The position numbers were made by a program, and so were the translations under genes. A stretch of DNA of 64,000 bases from MPNP01 sp026710155. GTDB lineage: Bacteria; Pseudomonadota; Alphaproteobacteria; Rhodobacterales; Rhodobacteraceae. Positions 44,079 through 52,922 of the stretch are shown here, piece by piece; position 1 is the first letter of the stretch; the number at the start of each line of letters is the position of its first letter. A model generated the notes under the pieces. The model ran no database searches, had not been told where the DNA came from, and was given only the letters and a program-made list of their open reading frames with translations. The DNA lies in the NCBI GenBank assembly GCA_965200885.1, contig OZ241737.1, forward strand, positions 682,001 through 746,000, given 5' to 3'.

Positions 44079-45083
44079 TCAAAGAATATTGGTCTCGGGG
44101 TCTCCAAGAATGTGCTTGAGGCGGGCGAATACATCAAATCCCATTTGTTTCAGGGCATGTATTATATCAATTGGCACCCAATTTTCAGCAATTTTGCCAT
44201 CTTCCAGTCGATAAAAATCCATTACCCTCATGCCAATTGTCTTGCCAGTTCCAGGCAAACCCAGCCATTCCCCCTTATGGGTTGCTTCTACCGATGGCCA
44301 CCCTCCGGTTACGGCAAAATTGCCTTCTGATATTCTTATGTAATGGCCAGCACCCTTTCTATCCGGGAAGGCATTCAGAAAGGGTATCTGGTGATGACAC
44401 CTGAAACCGGTCAAGCCACGGGATGTACCGATGCCGGATGCTGCATAATACTGAAAATTGGGCGTCCAGTATTCATCCATGGGCATGGATTCAATGTTGA
44501 TTCCATCGAATTGATGGAGAGCATTGTGCATTTGCAGGACTACCTCAATTGACTTGTTGTCCTCCGAAGGGTTTTCCAAGTCATCCCTTACACCATCTGA
44601 GGTTGCCGGACCAGGCCATAATCCCTCACTCCCGAGTGAAGGCACCAGAGGCCACAGCCCCACCTGGTTCATCAAATCGAGAAAATCAATCAGGACATAT
44701 GAGTGGAAAATTCTACCTTCAACCAAACGGTGAACTTCACAACTTCGTAGATTGACAACCTTGTGATTGGCTGGAATATCACACAGTGGATTCAGGAAAG
44801 TTCCCTGATAATGACAAATCGACGCAACCATGAGATTATCTGCCATGACAAACGATACCCTGTCATCAGGTACATTTTTCCCCATCACGAAAATGCTGTC
44901 CCTTCTTTCGAGATCAGGGAGTGCCGCACGGATTTTTTTCCAGACTCCATTGATGGCACCAACCCCTTGCAATTCGTTAAATGGATGGCTTCCCCACCAA
45001 TGGGCATTTTGGTGATAACATTCATTTGCATCCAAACCATCAATTAATTTATGGAGATTTCCACGGATATTTTTCTTCAACAC
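44079..45083 (-). CDS. Tandem SnoaL/NTF2-like domain protein
   Basis: 334 residues from GTG 45083. Two NTF2-like halves are visible. The first (about 20-150) has YHQNAHWWGSHPFNELQGVGAI. The second (about 185-320) has the typical YWTPNFQYYAASGIG, GEWLGLPGTGKTI and DFYRLEDGKIAENW. Single SnoaL-like domains include polyketide cyclases and ester cyclases, and fused pairs occur in carbohydrate or aromatic catabolic clusters without a defined reaction. No signal peptide was seen. Confidence 0.7.
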   Translation of the reverse strand: MLKKNIRGNLHKLIDGLDANECYHQNAHWWGSHPFNELQGVGAINGVWKKIRAALPDLERRDSIFVMGKNVPDDRVSFVMADNLMVASICHYQGTFLNPLCDIPANHKVVNLRSCEVHRLVEGRIFHSYVLIDFLDLMNQVGLWPLVPSLGSEGLWPGPATSDGVRDDLENPSEDNKSIEVVLQMHNALHQFDGINIESMPMDEYWTPNFQYYAASGIGTSRGLTGFRCHHQIPFLNAFPDRKGAGHYIRISEGNFAVTGGWPSVEATHKGEWLGLPGTGKTIGMRVMDFYRLEDGKIAENWVPIDIIHALKQMGFDVFARLKHILGDPETNIL

Positions 45084-45396
45084 GACAGGGTCTTTCTGGT
45101 TAATACTTGTGAATGGAACCTAGATAAGGATTTCAAGAATCCAATCTATAAAGTTGGAAAAATTACATCTAATAAGCCATGTGATTCTTTTTCAATGGTC
45201 ATCGAATTGAGATTTCCACATGTTGGATTCAAAAAATTTAGAATGGGTTCGTGAATTGATTCACACAAAATTCAATTTTGATTGAAACGACCACCAAGAA
45301 AAAAGTTCTTGACATTATTTGAAAACAAAGACAAAAACAACCAGTCCCAGTTCTTGGAACGATAGAAATTTCATTATATAATTTGGAGAATAACAC
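45084..45396. promoter_or_regulatory. Intergenic region upstream of the second ABC operon
   Basis: 313 A/T-rich bases with no gene. TTGACA occurs at 45309-45314 and TATAAT at 45377-45382, the latter with TTGGAA 17 bases before it. The TATAAT is only 15 bases from the ATG, which would leave almost no leader. TTGGAACG at 45354-45361 is a half-site of the LacI palindrome, possibly chance. GGAG lies 8 bases before the ATG of the binding-protein gene. Confidence 0.3.
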
Positions 45397-46743
45397 ATGA
45401 AAGCATTAACCAAAATTTTGGTATTGGCTGGTTTTGCAGTGTCTTTGGTTGGCACAAGCATCTATGCGGATACTATCCGCTTTTGGACAACTGAAGAGCA
45501 ACCCGAACGTTTAGCTAGACAACAGGAAATGGCAGTTCAATTCGAAGAGTCTTCCGGTGTTGCTGTCGAAGTAATTCCAGTTACCGAATCTGATCTGGGG
45601 ACACGAGCCACTGCAGCTTTTGCAGCCGGAGATCTTCCGGATGTAATTTACCACACACTTCAATATGCCCTACCTTGGGCCGAGGAAGGTATTCTTGATA
45701 CCGGAGCAGCTACTGAAGCGTTGAATAATCTTGGTGTGGATACCTTTTCACCCGGTCCGATTGCAATGGCTGCCTACGGTGAAGATATAGCTTCCGTACC
45801 GGTAGATGGCTGGACCCAAATGATCGTTTACCGCAAGGACAAGTTTGATGAAATGGGTCTGCAACCACCAACGACATATCAAAATGTCATCGATGCGATA
45901 GCAGCCCTTCACAACCCACCCGAGATGTATGGTTTTGTTGCCGCTACCAAGGTTGACGAAAACTTCATGAGCCAGGTTCTTGAGCATGTATTCCTTGCCA
46001 ACGGGGTATCCCCGGTAGACAGCAATGGTTTTGCCCCATTGGATGTTGCCGCAACCACGGAAGTTCTTGAGTTCTACAAGGCTATAGCCGAAGCTTCACC
46101 TCCGGGCGAACTATACTGGCAACAATCCAGGGAATTGTATTTTGCCGGCCGGGCAGCCATGATCATTTGGTCGCCATTTATTCTGGATGAACTCGCTGGA
46201 TTGCGAGACAGTGCACCCCCAACCATCAATGACGATCCCACTTCACCAGAATTGGCCTCGAAGACCGGAATTGTTACCAACTTCGCAGGACCCTCCAATC
46301 CCGAAGGAGCTGCGTGGGGAGATGTCAGATACTTTGGTATCACTACCGATGCGGATACTGATGCAGCAATGGCATTTGTTGAGTTCTCGATGAATGAGGG
46401 CTACACACAAACCCTGTCCATTGCGCCCGAGGGCAAGTTCCCCGTTCGCACCGGTACGGCAGATGATCCGGACATGTTCAAGGAAGCCTGGTCAATGCTT
46501 CCGGTCGGTGTGGACAGGAAGGCGCCGCTGGGCGACCTCTATTCGCAGGACATGATTGACGAGATTGTTGGTGGACTTGATGTCGCCCAAAGATGGGGTG
46601 TAGCCGAGGGACAGCTTTCCCTGGCATCAAAGATTATCAACAGCCAGATCATCAATCGCCTGGTAAGGGAATACATTGATGGCAACATGGATGCCGCAGC
46701 AACCGTGGCTGCCCTTAACAGCGAATTGGCAGCAATAAACTAA
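45397..46743 (+). CDS. Carbohydrate ABC transporter substrate-binding protein
   Basis: 448 residues. A signal peptide covers about 1-24 (ILVLAGFAVSLVGTSIYA), and the mature part begins DTIRFWTTEEQPERLARQ, a CUT1 family start. Family landmarks are AFAAGDLPDVIYH and GAAWGDVRYFGI. It is periplasmic. The genes that follow (permeases, GH63-like hydrolase, ATPase) point to a glycosylated small solute as the cargo, perhaps glucosylglycerate or mannosylglycerate. A hairpin follows the gene. Confidence 0.92.
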   Translation: MKALTKILVLAGFAVSLVGTSIYADTIRFWTTEEQPERLARQQEMAVQFEESSGVAVEVIPVTESDLGTRATAAFAAGDLPDVIYHTLQYALPWAEEGILDTGAATEALNNLGVDTFSPGPIAMAAYGEDIASVPVDGWTQMIVYRKDKFDEMGLQPPTTYQNVIDAIAALHNPPEMYGFVAATKVDENFMSQVLEHVFLANGVSPVDSNGFAPLDVAATTEVLEFYKAIAEASPPGELYWQQSRELYFAGRAAMIIWSPFILDELAGLRDSAPPTINDDPTSPELASKTGIVTNFAGPSNPEGAAWGDVRYFGITTDADTDAAMAFVEFSMNEGYTQTLSIAPEGKFPVRTGTADDPDMFKEAWSMLPVGVDRKAPLGDLYSQDMIDEIVGGLDVAQRWGVAEGQLSLASKIINSQIINRLVREYIDGNMDAAATVAALNSELAAIN

Positions 46744-46753
46744 AATTCTTTCT

Positions 46754-46777
46754 GGCAGCGGGGTTCAACCCGCTGCC
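46754..46777 (+). terminator. Hairpin after the ABC binding-protein gene
   Basis: GGCAGCGGG (46754-46762) pairs perfectly with CCCGCTGCC (46769-46777) around a 6-base loop, ten bases after the stop. Only a weak T-rich stretch follows. Such stems usually terminate part of the transcripts or protect the upstream message, giving excess binding protein over permease. Confidence 0.7.
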
Positions 46778-46897
46778 ATCATTTATACCAAAACAACAAA
46801 ATACTCACCGATAGGACTTATATGCTATACTGAGCTTACGGATTAATTCTATTCGTGCTATAAATCTTAAATTGGTTGTTTTGATATTAGATAGATT

Positions 46898-48136
46898 ATG
46901 CAGAAGTTGATGGAACCACCCAAAGGGCGAGGAAAACTAGCTCTAAGAGATGCCAGATTTGCCTGGCTCATGCTTTTACCAACAGTGATAATCGTATCAC
47001 TGGTTGTGATTCTTCCGCTATTTGCCATTTTCTGGATAAGCGTAAAGCCAATTGATCTTGGCGATTTGCGACCAACAACCCTGGTCATTCGGGAAAATGT
47101 TCGAACTGGCGGTGAAGTATTCGAAGTGGACTATCGTGTACGAAACTCATCCCAGGAAGCACCAATTGCCGATGCGGGGTTTACGGATATGATACCTTCC
47201 GAAATTGAACTGCTAGAACTGCCTGAAAACTGTTCACTTTCCCAGGAAAATAACCTGGATTGTGATTTCGGCGATATACAAGGAGGGTTCAGGGAAAGGT
47301 TCAGAATTCCGGCAACAATTACGGGGTCTCCCGATGTTGCGGTAGATTTGGCAGAAGAAAGCCAACCAAGGGTTAGGGGAGATGCCGACAGTGTCTTGAC
47401 CAACACCGAATTTACGCTTGACAATTTCAGAAAGCTGTTTGACCAGAAGGAATTTATAACGGTCCTGTGGACCACCTTATTCTATACATTCTTCGGGACG
47501 GTGGGCGCGCTCGTCTTCGGATTGTTTGCGGCATTGTTGCTCAATACCAGTTTCAGGGGTCAAGGCATACTCCGGGGTTTTTTCCTTTTCCCTTATGTGG
47601 CACCGGTCATTGCCGTAGCCTTCACCTGGATAAATTTGCTGGATCCGTTTTCGGGGTCCATAAACACCCTGATTGTTCAGATGGGTTTAACCGAGGAAGC
47701 CATCAATTTCTTCGGGCAAAGACCATTGGCCCTGATCATGGTAACGCTGTTCGAGGTTTGGCGTTATTTCCCACTTTCCTTCCTTTTCATACTTGCTCGC
47801 ATGCAAGCCATTGATTTTGACATGTATGAAGCTGCAGATATGGACGGAGCATCACCATTCCAGAAGTTCTGGTATCTGAGCATTCCGCAATTGCTGGGAA
47901 TCCTGAGCATTTTATTCCTGTTGAGATTCATATGGACCTTCAACAAATTTGACGACATTTTCCTATTGACCGGAGGCAATGCGGGAACGAGGACCTTGAC
48001 AGTCAATGTTTATGAACAGGCCTTCGGTATATCAAACATAGGTGCCGGTGCGGCTGTTGCCGTTATCATCATGCTGTTTCTCCTGCTGTTCAGCTTTTTC
48101 TTTTTCCGTTTCATCAGCCAGGAGGAAGGCTTATGA
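46898..48136 (+). CDS. ABC transporter permease (MalF-type) with a large periplasmic insert
   Basis: 412 residues, about 100 longer than common CUT1 permeases. After the first membrane segment (23-48) comes a soluble block at about 57-165. It is rich in beta-strand-like sequence, has a cysteine pair (C112, C122) and resembles a DUF11-like beta-sandwich. The permease core follows, with the EAA loop YEAADMDGASPFQKFWYL. In E. coli MalF a periplasmic P2 loop in this position contacts the binding protein, so the block may do the same. ATG 46898 lacks a strong ribosome site. Confidence 0.88.
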   Translation: MQKLMEPPKGRGKLALRDARFAWLMLLPTVIIVSLVVILPLFAIFWISVKPIDLGDLRPTTLVIRENVRTGGEVFEVDYRVRNSSQEAPIADAGFTDMIPSEIELLELPENCSLSQENNLDCDFGDIQGGFRERFRIPATITGSPDVAVDLAEESQPRVRGDADSVLTNTEFTLDNFRKLFDQKEFITVLWTTLFYTFFGTVGALVFGLFAALLLNTSFRGQGILRGFFLFPYVAPVIAVAFTWINLLDPFSGSINTLIVQMGLTEEAINFFGQRPLALIMVTLFEVWRYFPLSFLFILARMQAIDFDMYEAADMDGASPFQKFWYLSIPQLLGILSILFLLRFIWTFNKFDDIFLLTGGNAGTRTLTVNVYEQAFGISNIGAGAAVAVIIMLFLLLFSFFFFRFISQEEGL

Positions 48137-49347
48137 AGCATTTGTATCATGGGTACATCACAGGGCCTATAATTGGCATATTCTGGACTTTGGTGGTTTC
48201 CACATCAGTCTCCATATTCATGGCTTTTGCAACAGGTGGAGCCTATTTGCCCACATTGTGGGGCAGCATTCTGTCGGGCTTGCTTCTGGGTTTGTTGACG
48301 GTCCGATATCAAAACCATTTGATCATCATACCGGCAGCCTTTCTGGTTGCCATAATTCTGCCATTTGTGGGTTTGGGTCCACTGGCTTATGGCGATAGCA
48401 TTCCATTGAGCATGCAGGGACTAAGCTCATTGTTGTTCGGTATTGGCACGGGGTGGGCCCTGGTCAAATACCTGACGGATTGTTCCTGGGGCAATTTGTC
48501 CAGACATGAATTTGAGGAATATTTCATTCGTTTTCTGACCGGATCAGGCCTGGTTTTCTTCACAGCCATTGTCCTGATACCTTTTTATGTCATGGTCATG
48601 ACCAGTCTTAAATCCCAACAGGCACTTTTGCTCAACCCCCTTGATTTTTCCCTCGAGTTTGAAAAGGGATGGGGATTGCTGCGAAGCTATTTCGAGTTGT
48701 TCAACGAATTCAACTTTGGAACCTACCTGATAACCAGTTTCGTCGTTTCAGTCACGACGGTTGTCATCACATTGTTGTTCAGTGTGCCCGGGGCGTATGC
48801 CATTGCCAGATTCCGTTTTGCCGGCCAAGGGGCCCTTTCCCGTTCCATATTGTTGATTTACATGGTGCCGATGATCGTACTTGCCCTCCCAATCTATGTT
48901 GTTTTTTCCACAACGGGTTTAAGGAATACATTAATCGGCATCATTTTGATTTATCCGGTAACTACCATACCTGTGGCCCTTTATATGCTGCAGGGTTATT
49001 TTCGGGGCCTGCCCACCGAAGTCGAAGAGGCTGGATTGATGGATGGCCTGTCGCGGTTGGTCGTGATTTGGAAAATAACCTTGCCCTTGAGTCTTCCTGC
49101 CTTGGCCTCGGTATCGCTGTATGTATTCATGATTGCCTGGAATGAATTCCTTTTGGCTTTCATGTTGTTGGATGATCCTAAGATATTCACCTTGACCAGA
49201 GGTGTCGCCATGCTCAACTCTTCTGAAATTCCCCGTCAGCATCTGATGGCGGGCGCCGTAATATCCACCGTACCCATCATCACGATCTTCATGGCTTTGG
49301 AAAGGTTCATGACTAGGGGACTTACGGCAGGATCGGTAAAGGGATAA
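48133..49347 (+). CDS. ABC transporter permease (MalG-type) with an extra N-terminal membrane domain
   Basis: 404 residues, about 110-130 more than typical. The extra N-terminus has four hydrophobic stretches (about 12-33, 44-57, 63-80, 96-113) before the normal MalG core, which begins near FLTGSGLVFFTAIVLIPFYV. The EAA loop is EEAGLMDGLSRLVVIWKI and the end is RGLTAGSVKG. The start overlaps the MalF-type stop (ATGA). The extra helices are a distinctive feature of this transporter type; their role is unknown. Confidence 0.88.
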   Translation: MKHLYHGYITGPIIGIFWTLVVSTSVSIFMAFATGGAYLPTLWGSILSGLLLGLLTVRYQNHLIIIPAAFLVAIILPFVGLGPLAYGDSIPLSMQGLSSLLFGIGTGWALVKYLTDCSWGNLSRHEFEEYFIRFLTGSGLVFFTAIVLIPFYVMVMTSLKSQQALLLNPLDFSLEFEKGWGLLRSYFELFNEFNFGTYLITSFVVSVTTVVITLLFSVPGAYAIARFRFAGQGALSRSILLIYMVPMIVLALPIYVVFSTTGLRNTLIGIILIYPVTTIPVALYMLQGYFRGLPTEVEEAGLMDGLSRLVVIWKITLPLSLPALASVSLYVFMIAWNEFLLAFMLLDDPKIFTLTRGVAMLNSSEIPRQHLMAGAVISTVPIITIFMALERFMTRGLTAGSVKG

Positions 49348-49349
49348 TC

Positions 49350-50594
49350 ATGCTGTTGAAAGGTGACATCGATCAGCAGGCCAGGGACATTATAATGGCC
49401 AATGACCAGGGCAGTTATACCATTCCGACCAAGGGTCTCTATCCACACCAATGGAATTGGGACAGTGCCATGGCAGCTCTGGGCTTTGCGGAATTTGATT
49501 TACCCAGGGCATGGCTTGAGTTGGAAACGCTTTTTTCCGGTCAGTGGTCCAATGGCATGGTTCCCCACATCATCTTTCACAAACCCAGTGAAGAATATTT
49601 TCCCGGTCCGGAAGTCTGGGGTGGCAATCTGGGTTCAATACCGTCCTCCGGCATAAGTCAACCACCATTGGCATCAACAATGGCAAGGTTGATCTATGAA
49701 AGAGATCCCGTGTTGGGTGAACAAAGGATCAAGGAACTATATCCAAAAATGCTGGCCTGGCATCAATGGTTTGTTTCCCATCGAAGCTACAAGGGTGCAA
49801 TAATTTCAACCCATCCATGGGAATCAGGAAGGGATAATGCTCCCGACTGGGATGCACTTATGCAATCAATTGATCCAGTTGGCCTAAAACCCTACACAAG
49901 GAAAGACACCTCAATGGTTGACAGTTCCATGCGACCAGGGAAATTTGATTATGACAGATACCTGTATCTTGTTTCAATCGGCAAGAAAAATGCGTGGGAT
50001 GAGTACAAGCTGAAAGACCTGAATCCCTTTCGAATTGCTGATCCGGGATTGACTTTCATGGCTTTGCGTGCCGCCAGGGATTTACAACATATTGGTGATC
50101 ATTTCGGGTATGATACCTTGGATCTGGCAAAGGACATCCAATCCATGGAAGATGGTCTTACCTATATCTGGAATGGGAATGAAGGTTATTTTGATGCCAG
50201 AAACACCCGGACGCAGGAATTTTCAGGAAGTTTGACCAATGCTTCGTTCCTGAATTGGTATGGGGGTCATCACTCCGGGGAAATGCTGCTGAAACTGAAG
50301 AGTCAACTGTCCAGTATTCCATATGGTGTTGCCAGCCACGATCCCGGCAGTTCCAAATTCGATCGTGGACGATATTGGCGGGGTCCAACCTGGGCCATCG
50401 TGAATTTCCTCATAGGCAAGGGATTAGAGGAAATGGGGTATCCCGAGGGGGCAGAGTTGAGGCGACGAACAAAGGAAATGATGTTGAAAGGTGGTTTTTC
50501 AGAATATTTTGATCCAATAACCGGCGAACCAAAGGGTGGTCAATCCTTTACCTGGACTGCAGTGGTTTGGCTGGTGTGGGCAGGGAAGGGCTGA
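49350..50594 (+). CDS. GH63/MGH-like glycoside hydrolase
   Basis: 414 residues, an (alpha/alpha)6 barrel of the mannosylglycerate/glucosylglycerate hydrolase type. Landmarks are YPHQWNWDSAM at 31-41, WESGRDNAPDWD at 157-168 (expected acid Asp near D162), YWRGPTWAIVNF, and SEYFDPITGEPKGGQSFTW near the C-terminus (expected base Glu). No signal peptide is seen, so it acts in the cytosol on solute brought in by the surrounding transporter. It lies 2 bases after the permease stop and shares TGATG with the ATPase gene. A trehalase-like activity is the main alternative. Confidence 0.82.
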   Translation: MLLKGDIDQQARDIIMANDQGSYTIPTKGLYPHQWNWDSAMAALGFAEFDLPRAWLELETLFSGQWSNGMVPHIIFHKPSEEYFPGPEVWGGNLGSIPSSGISQPPLASTMARLIYERDPVLGEQRIKELYPKMLAWHQWFVSHRSYKGAIISTHPWESGRDNAPDWDALMQSIDPVGLKPYTRKDTSMVDSSMRPGKFDYDRYLYLVSIGKKNAWDEYKLKDLNPFRIADPGLTFMALRAARDLQHIGDHFGYDTLDLAKDIQSMEDGLTYIWNGNEGYFDARNTRTQEFSGSLTNASFLNWYGGHHSGEMLLKLKSQLSSIPYGVASHDPGSSKFDRGRYWRGPTWAIVNFLIGKGLEEMGYPEGAELRRRTKEMMLKGGFSEYFDPITGEPKGGQSFTWTAVVWLVWAGKG

Positions 50595-51646
50595 TGGGTG
50601 CGATAGAATTAAAGAAAGCCGAAAAATGGTTCGGCGAAATACAGGTCATCAAGGGAATTGATCTCAACATAGACGAGGGTGAGTTCATTGTTTTCGTGGG
50701 GCCTTCCGGATGCGGCAAATCAACCTTGCTGAGAATGATCGGGGGATTGGAGGATACCTCAAGGGGGGCTATCCTGATTGATGGTGAAAATGTCACCGAC
50801 CAACCCCCTTCAAAAAGAGGGTTGTCCATGGTTTTCCAGTCCTATGCCCTCTATCCCCACATGTCGGTCAAGGACAATATGGGATTTGCACTCAAGACAG
50901 CAGGTCACCCCAAGGAGGAAATTGATGAAAAGGTTTCTAAAGCAGCAAAAATTCTGAAACTATCCGATTTCTATGAAAGACGTCCCAAGGACCTTTCGGG
51001 CGGTCAGCGGCAGCGTGTGGCCATTGGCCGATCAATTGTTCGTGACCCCACGGCATTTCTGTTTGATGAACCCTTGTCCAATCTGGATGCCGCCTTGCGG
51101 GTTGAAATGCGCTATGAAATTGCCAAGCTTCATCGCAACCTGTCCCGAACGATGATTTATGTAACACATGACCAGGTTGAAGCGATGACACTTGCCGACC
51201 GGATTGTGGTTCTGGAGTTGGGTCAAATTGCCCAGGTCGGAAAACCAAAGGATTTGTATGAGGAGCCGGAAAATATTTTTGTTGCCCAGTTTATTGGCAG
51301 TCCGAAAATGAATCTTCTGGACTGCTCAACCAATGCAGACACTTATACCTTGCCCAATGGTTACAGTGGTGCGTTTACCGGTGCCAGAGCAGCCAAAAGT
51401 TTGGGAATAAGACCCGAACACATCAGCATTGGCAAGCCAGGTGAAGGGAACTGTGATGGATTGGTGGATTTGATTGAATTTTTGGGTGCCGATACATTCG
51501 TTGTATTTGATTGTGGTGATAGTGGTACTCTCACGGTGAGAGTGCCCGGAGGTGTTTCCCTTAAAATTAACGAGATTTGCAGTTTAGCTTTCCAGAAAGA
51601 CAAATTGCATTTCTTTGATGAAGCCGGTTTACGCGTCAAGCAGTAA
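50594..51646 (+). CDS. Sugar ABC transporter ATPase (UgpC/MalK-like)
   Basis: 350 residues from ATG 50594, which overlaps the hydrolase stop; an in-frame start at 50567 would lie inside the hydrolase gene. Walker A is GPSGCGKST, the signature is LSGGQRQRV, Walker B is FLFDEPLSNLDA, and the switch region is VYVTHDQ. The C-terminal OB-type domain is near LGIRPEHIS. It energises the MalF/MalG-type pair. It completes the operon binding protein-permease-permease-hydrolase-ATPase. Confidence 0.93.
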   Translation: MGAIELKKAEKWFGEIQVIKGIDLNIDEGEFIVFVGPSGCGKSTLLRMIGGLEDTSRGAILIDGENVTDQPPSKRGLSMVFQSYALYPHMSVKDNMGFALKTAGHPKEEIDEKVSKAAKILKLSDFYERRPKDLSGGQRQRVAIGRSIVRDPTAFLFDEPLSNLDAALRVEMRYEIAKLHRNLSRTMIYVTHDQVEAMTLADRIVVLELGQIAQVGKPKDLYEEPENIFVAQFIGSPKMNLLDCSTNADTYTLPNGYSGAFTGARAAKSLGIRPEHISIGKPGEGNCDGLVDLIEFLGADTFVVFDCGDSGTLTVRVPGGVSLKINEICSLAFQKDKLHFFDEAGLRVKQ

Positions 51647-51738
51647 AACCGAACCCTCATAATCAACAGGTATAATCCTACATTGTTACTTTTTGGGCAT
51701 TGGCCCATTGTTATTGATTCGAATTGGGAAATGACCTG

Positions 51739-52575
51739 ATGCAATTTTTTGGCAGGAAAAAGTTGAACAAGGACAGCATTGTACTGCACGAGAAGCAGGA
51801 TTTTGCAGACATGGCCAAGGCAGGGCAGGTCGCAGCCACAATACTGGATGATTTATGCGACCAGGTCGAACCCGGAGTAAGGACCATGGATCTGGAACAT
51901 TTCATCATTGACAAGATCGAGGAATACGGTGTTGAATCAGCCACAATGGAATATCGGGGATATCAACATGCTTCATGTATATCTGTCAACCATGTGGTAT
52001 GTCACGGTATACCTGGCAAAAAATCCCTGGTGTCAGGCGACATTCTGAATATTGATGTTACCATTATCAAGGATGGCTGGTTTGGGGACAGCTCAAGGAT
52101 GTATATAGCCGGCAAGCCAAGTATAAGGGCACTCCGTTTGATCCAGGTTGCCCATGATGCCTTGATGATTGGCCTGGACTCAATACGGCCAGGCAAAACC
52201 TTTGGTGATTTGGGATGGACAATCCAGCAATACGCCCATAGGCATCGCATGTCGGTGGTGAGGGATTTTTGTGGTCATGGTATTGGTAGGTCATTTCATG
52301 CAGAGCCAAATGTTCTCCATTTTGGCCGACCAGGAACGGGGCAAGTTTTTGAGGAGGGAATGTTTTTCACGGTGGAACCGATGATCAATCTGGGCCGATC
52401 AGGGACAAGACTCCTTCCCGATGGTTGGACTGCAGTTACCCGTGACAGATCTCTTTCTGCCCAATTTGAACATGCAGTAGGGGTAACATCCAACGGGGTC
52501 GAGATATTTACCCTGTCCCCCAAAAACAAATATTATCCAACCAATTTTCAACTGAGAACAAGGAACTCTCACTAG
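51739..52575 (+). CDS. map: Methionine aminopeptidase, type I
   Basis: 278 residues from ATG 51739. Metal ligands are visible in order: NIDVTIIKDGWFGDSSRMY (two Asp), GHGIGRSFH (His), FFTVEPMI (Glu) and QFEHAVGVT (Glu). HASCISVNHVVCHGIP carries the conserved substrate His. It removes N-terminal methionine. TATAAT occurs at 51671-51676 without a clear -35. It is a lone housekeeping gene after the ABC operon. Confidence 0.95.
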   Translation: MQFFGRKKLNKDSIVLHEKQDFADMAKAGQVAATILDDLCDQVEPGVRTMDLEHFIIDKIEEYGVESATMEYRGYQHASCISVNHVVCHGIPGKKSLVSGDILNIDVTIIKDGWFGDSSRMYIAGKPSIRALRLIQVAHDALMIGLDSIRPGKTFGDLGWTIQQYAHRHRMSVVRDFCGHGIGRSFHAEPNVLHFGRPGTGQVFEEGMFFTVEPMINLGRSGTRLLPDGWTAVTRDRSLSAQFEHAVGVTSNGVEIFTLSPKNKYYPTNFQLRTRNSH

Positions 52576-52922
52576 AAAGACCAGGCAATAATCAGAATGT
52601 CTTTGTACCAACAAAAATCCTGTGCGGATTTCAGTCCCTTTTATGGTTGACACACGGTTGTTTGCCCGGGATTGAAACCCCATGCGATTCCTGATGGTGG
52701 GCCGGCTTGAAAGTTCCCCGTCCACCTTCCGGCAGGGTGAAAGCCATTGCCACCGGCTCCCCTTTCAGGCCGGCCGGGTTCCAGCCATCACTGCACCGTG
52801 AATGCGCATCAGGCCCTGCCGTGTCCGCCCGGGGAATCGGCCAGCGGGTTTCCGGGCCAGCCAAAGGGGACATGCCGGCGGATTCCGTGACTGCCCCGTG
52901 TGCGCCTGATTGATACTGTCCG

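Noticed and set aside
45354..45382. TTGGAA-N17-TATAAT promoter before the second ABC operon
   Set aside because: Hexamers and spacing look good, but the -10 would be only 15 bases from the ATG and the ribosome site would lie at the transcription start, so it was not listed as a promoter.
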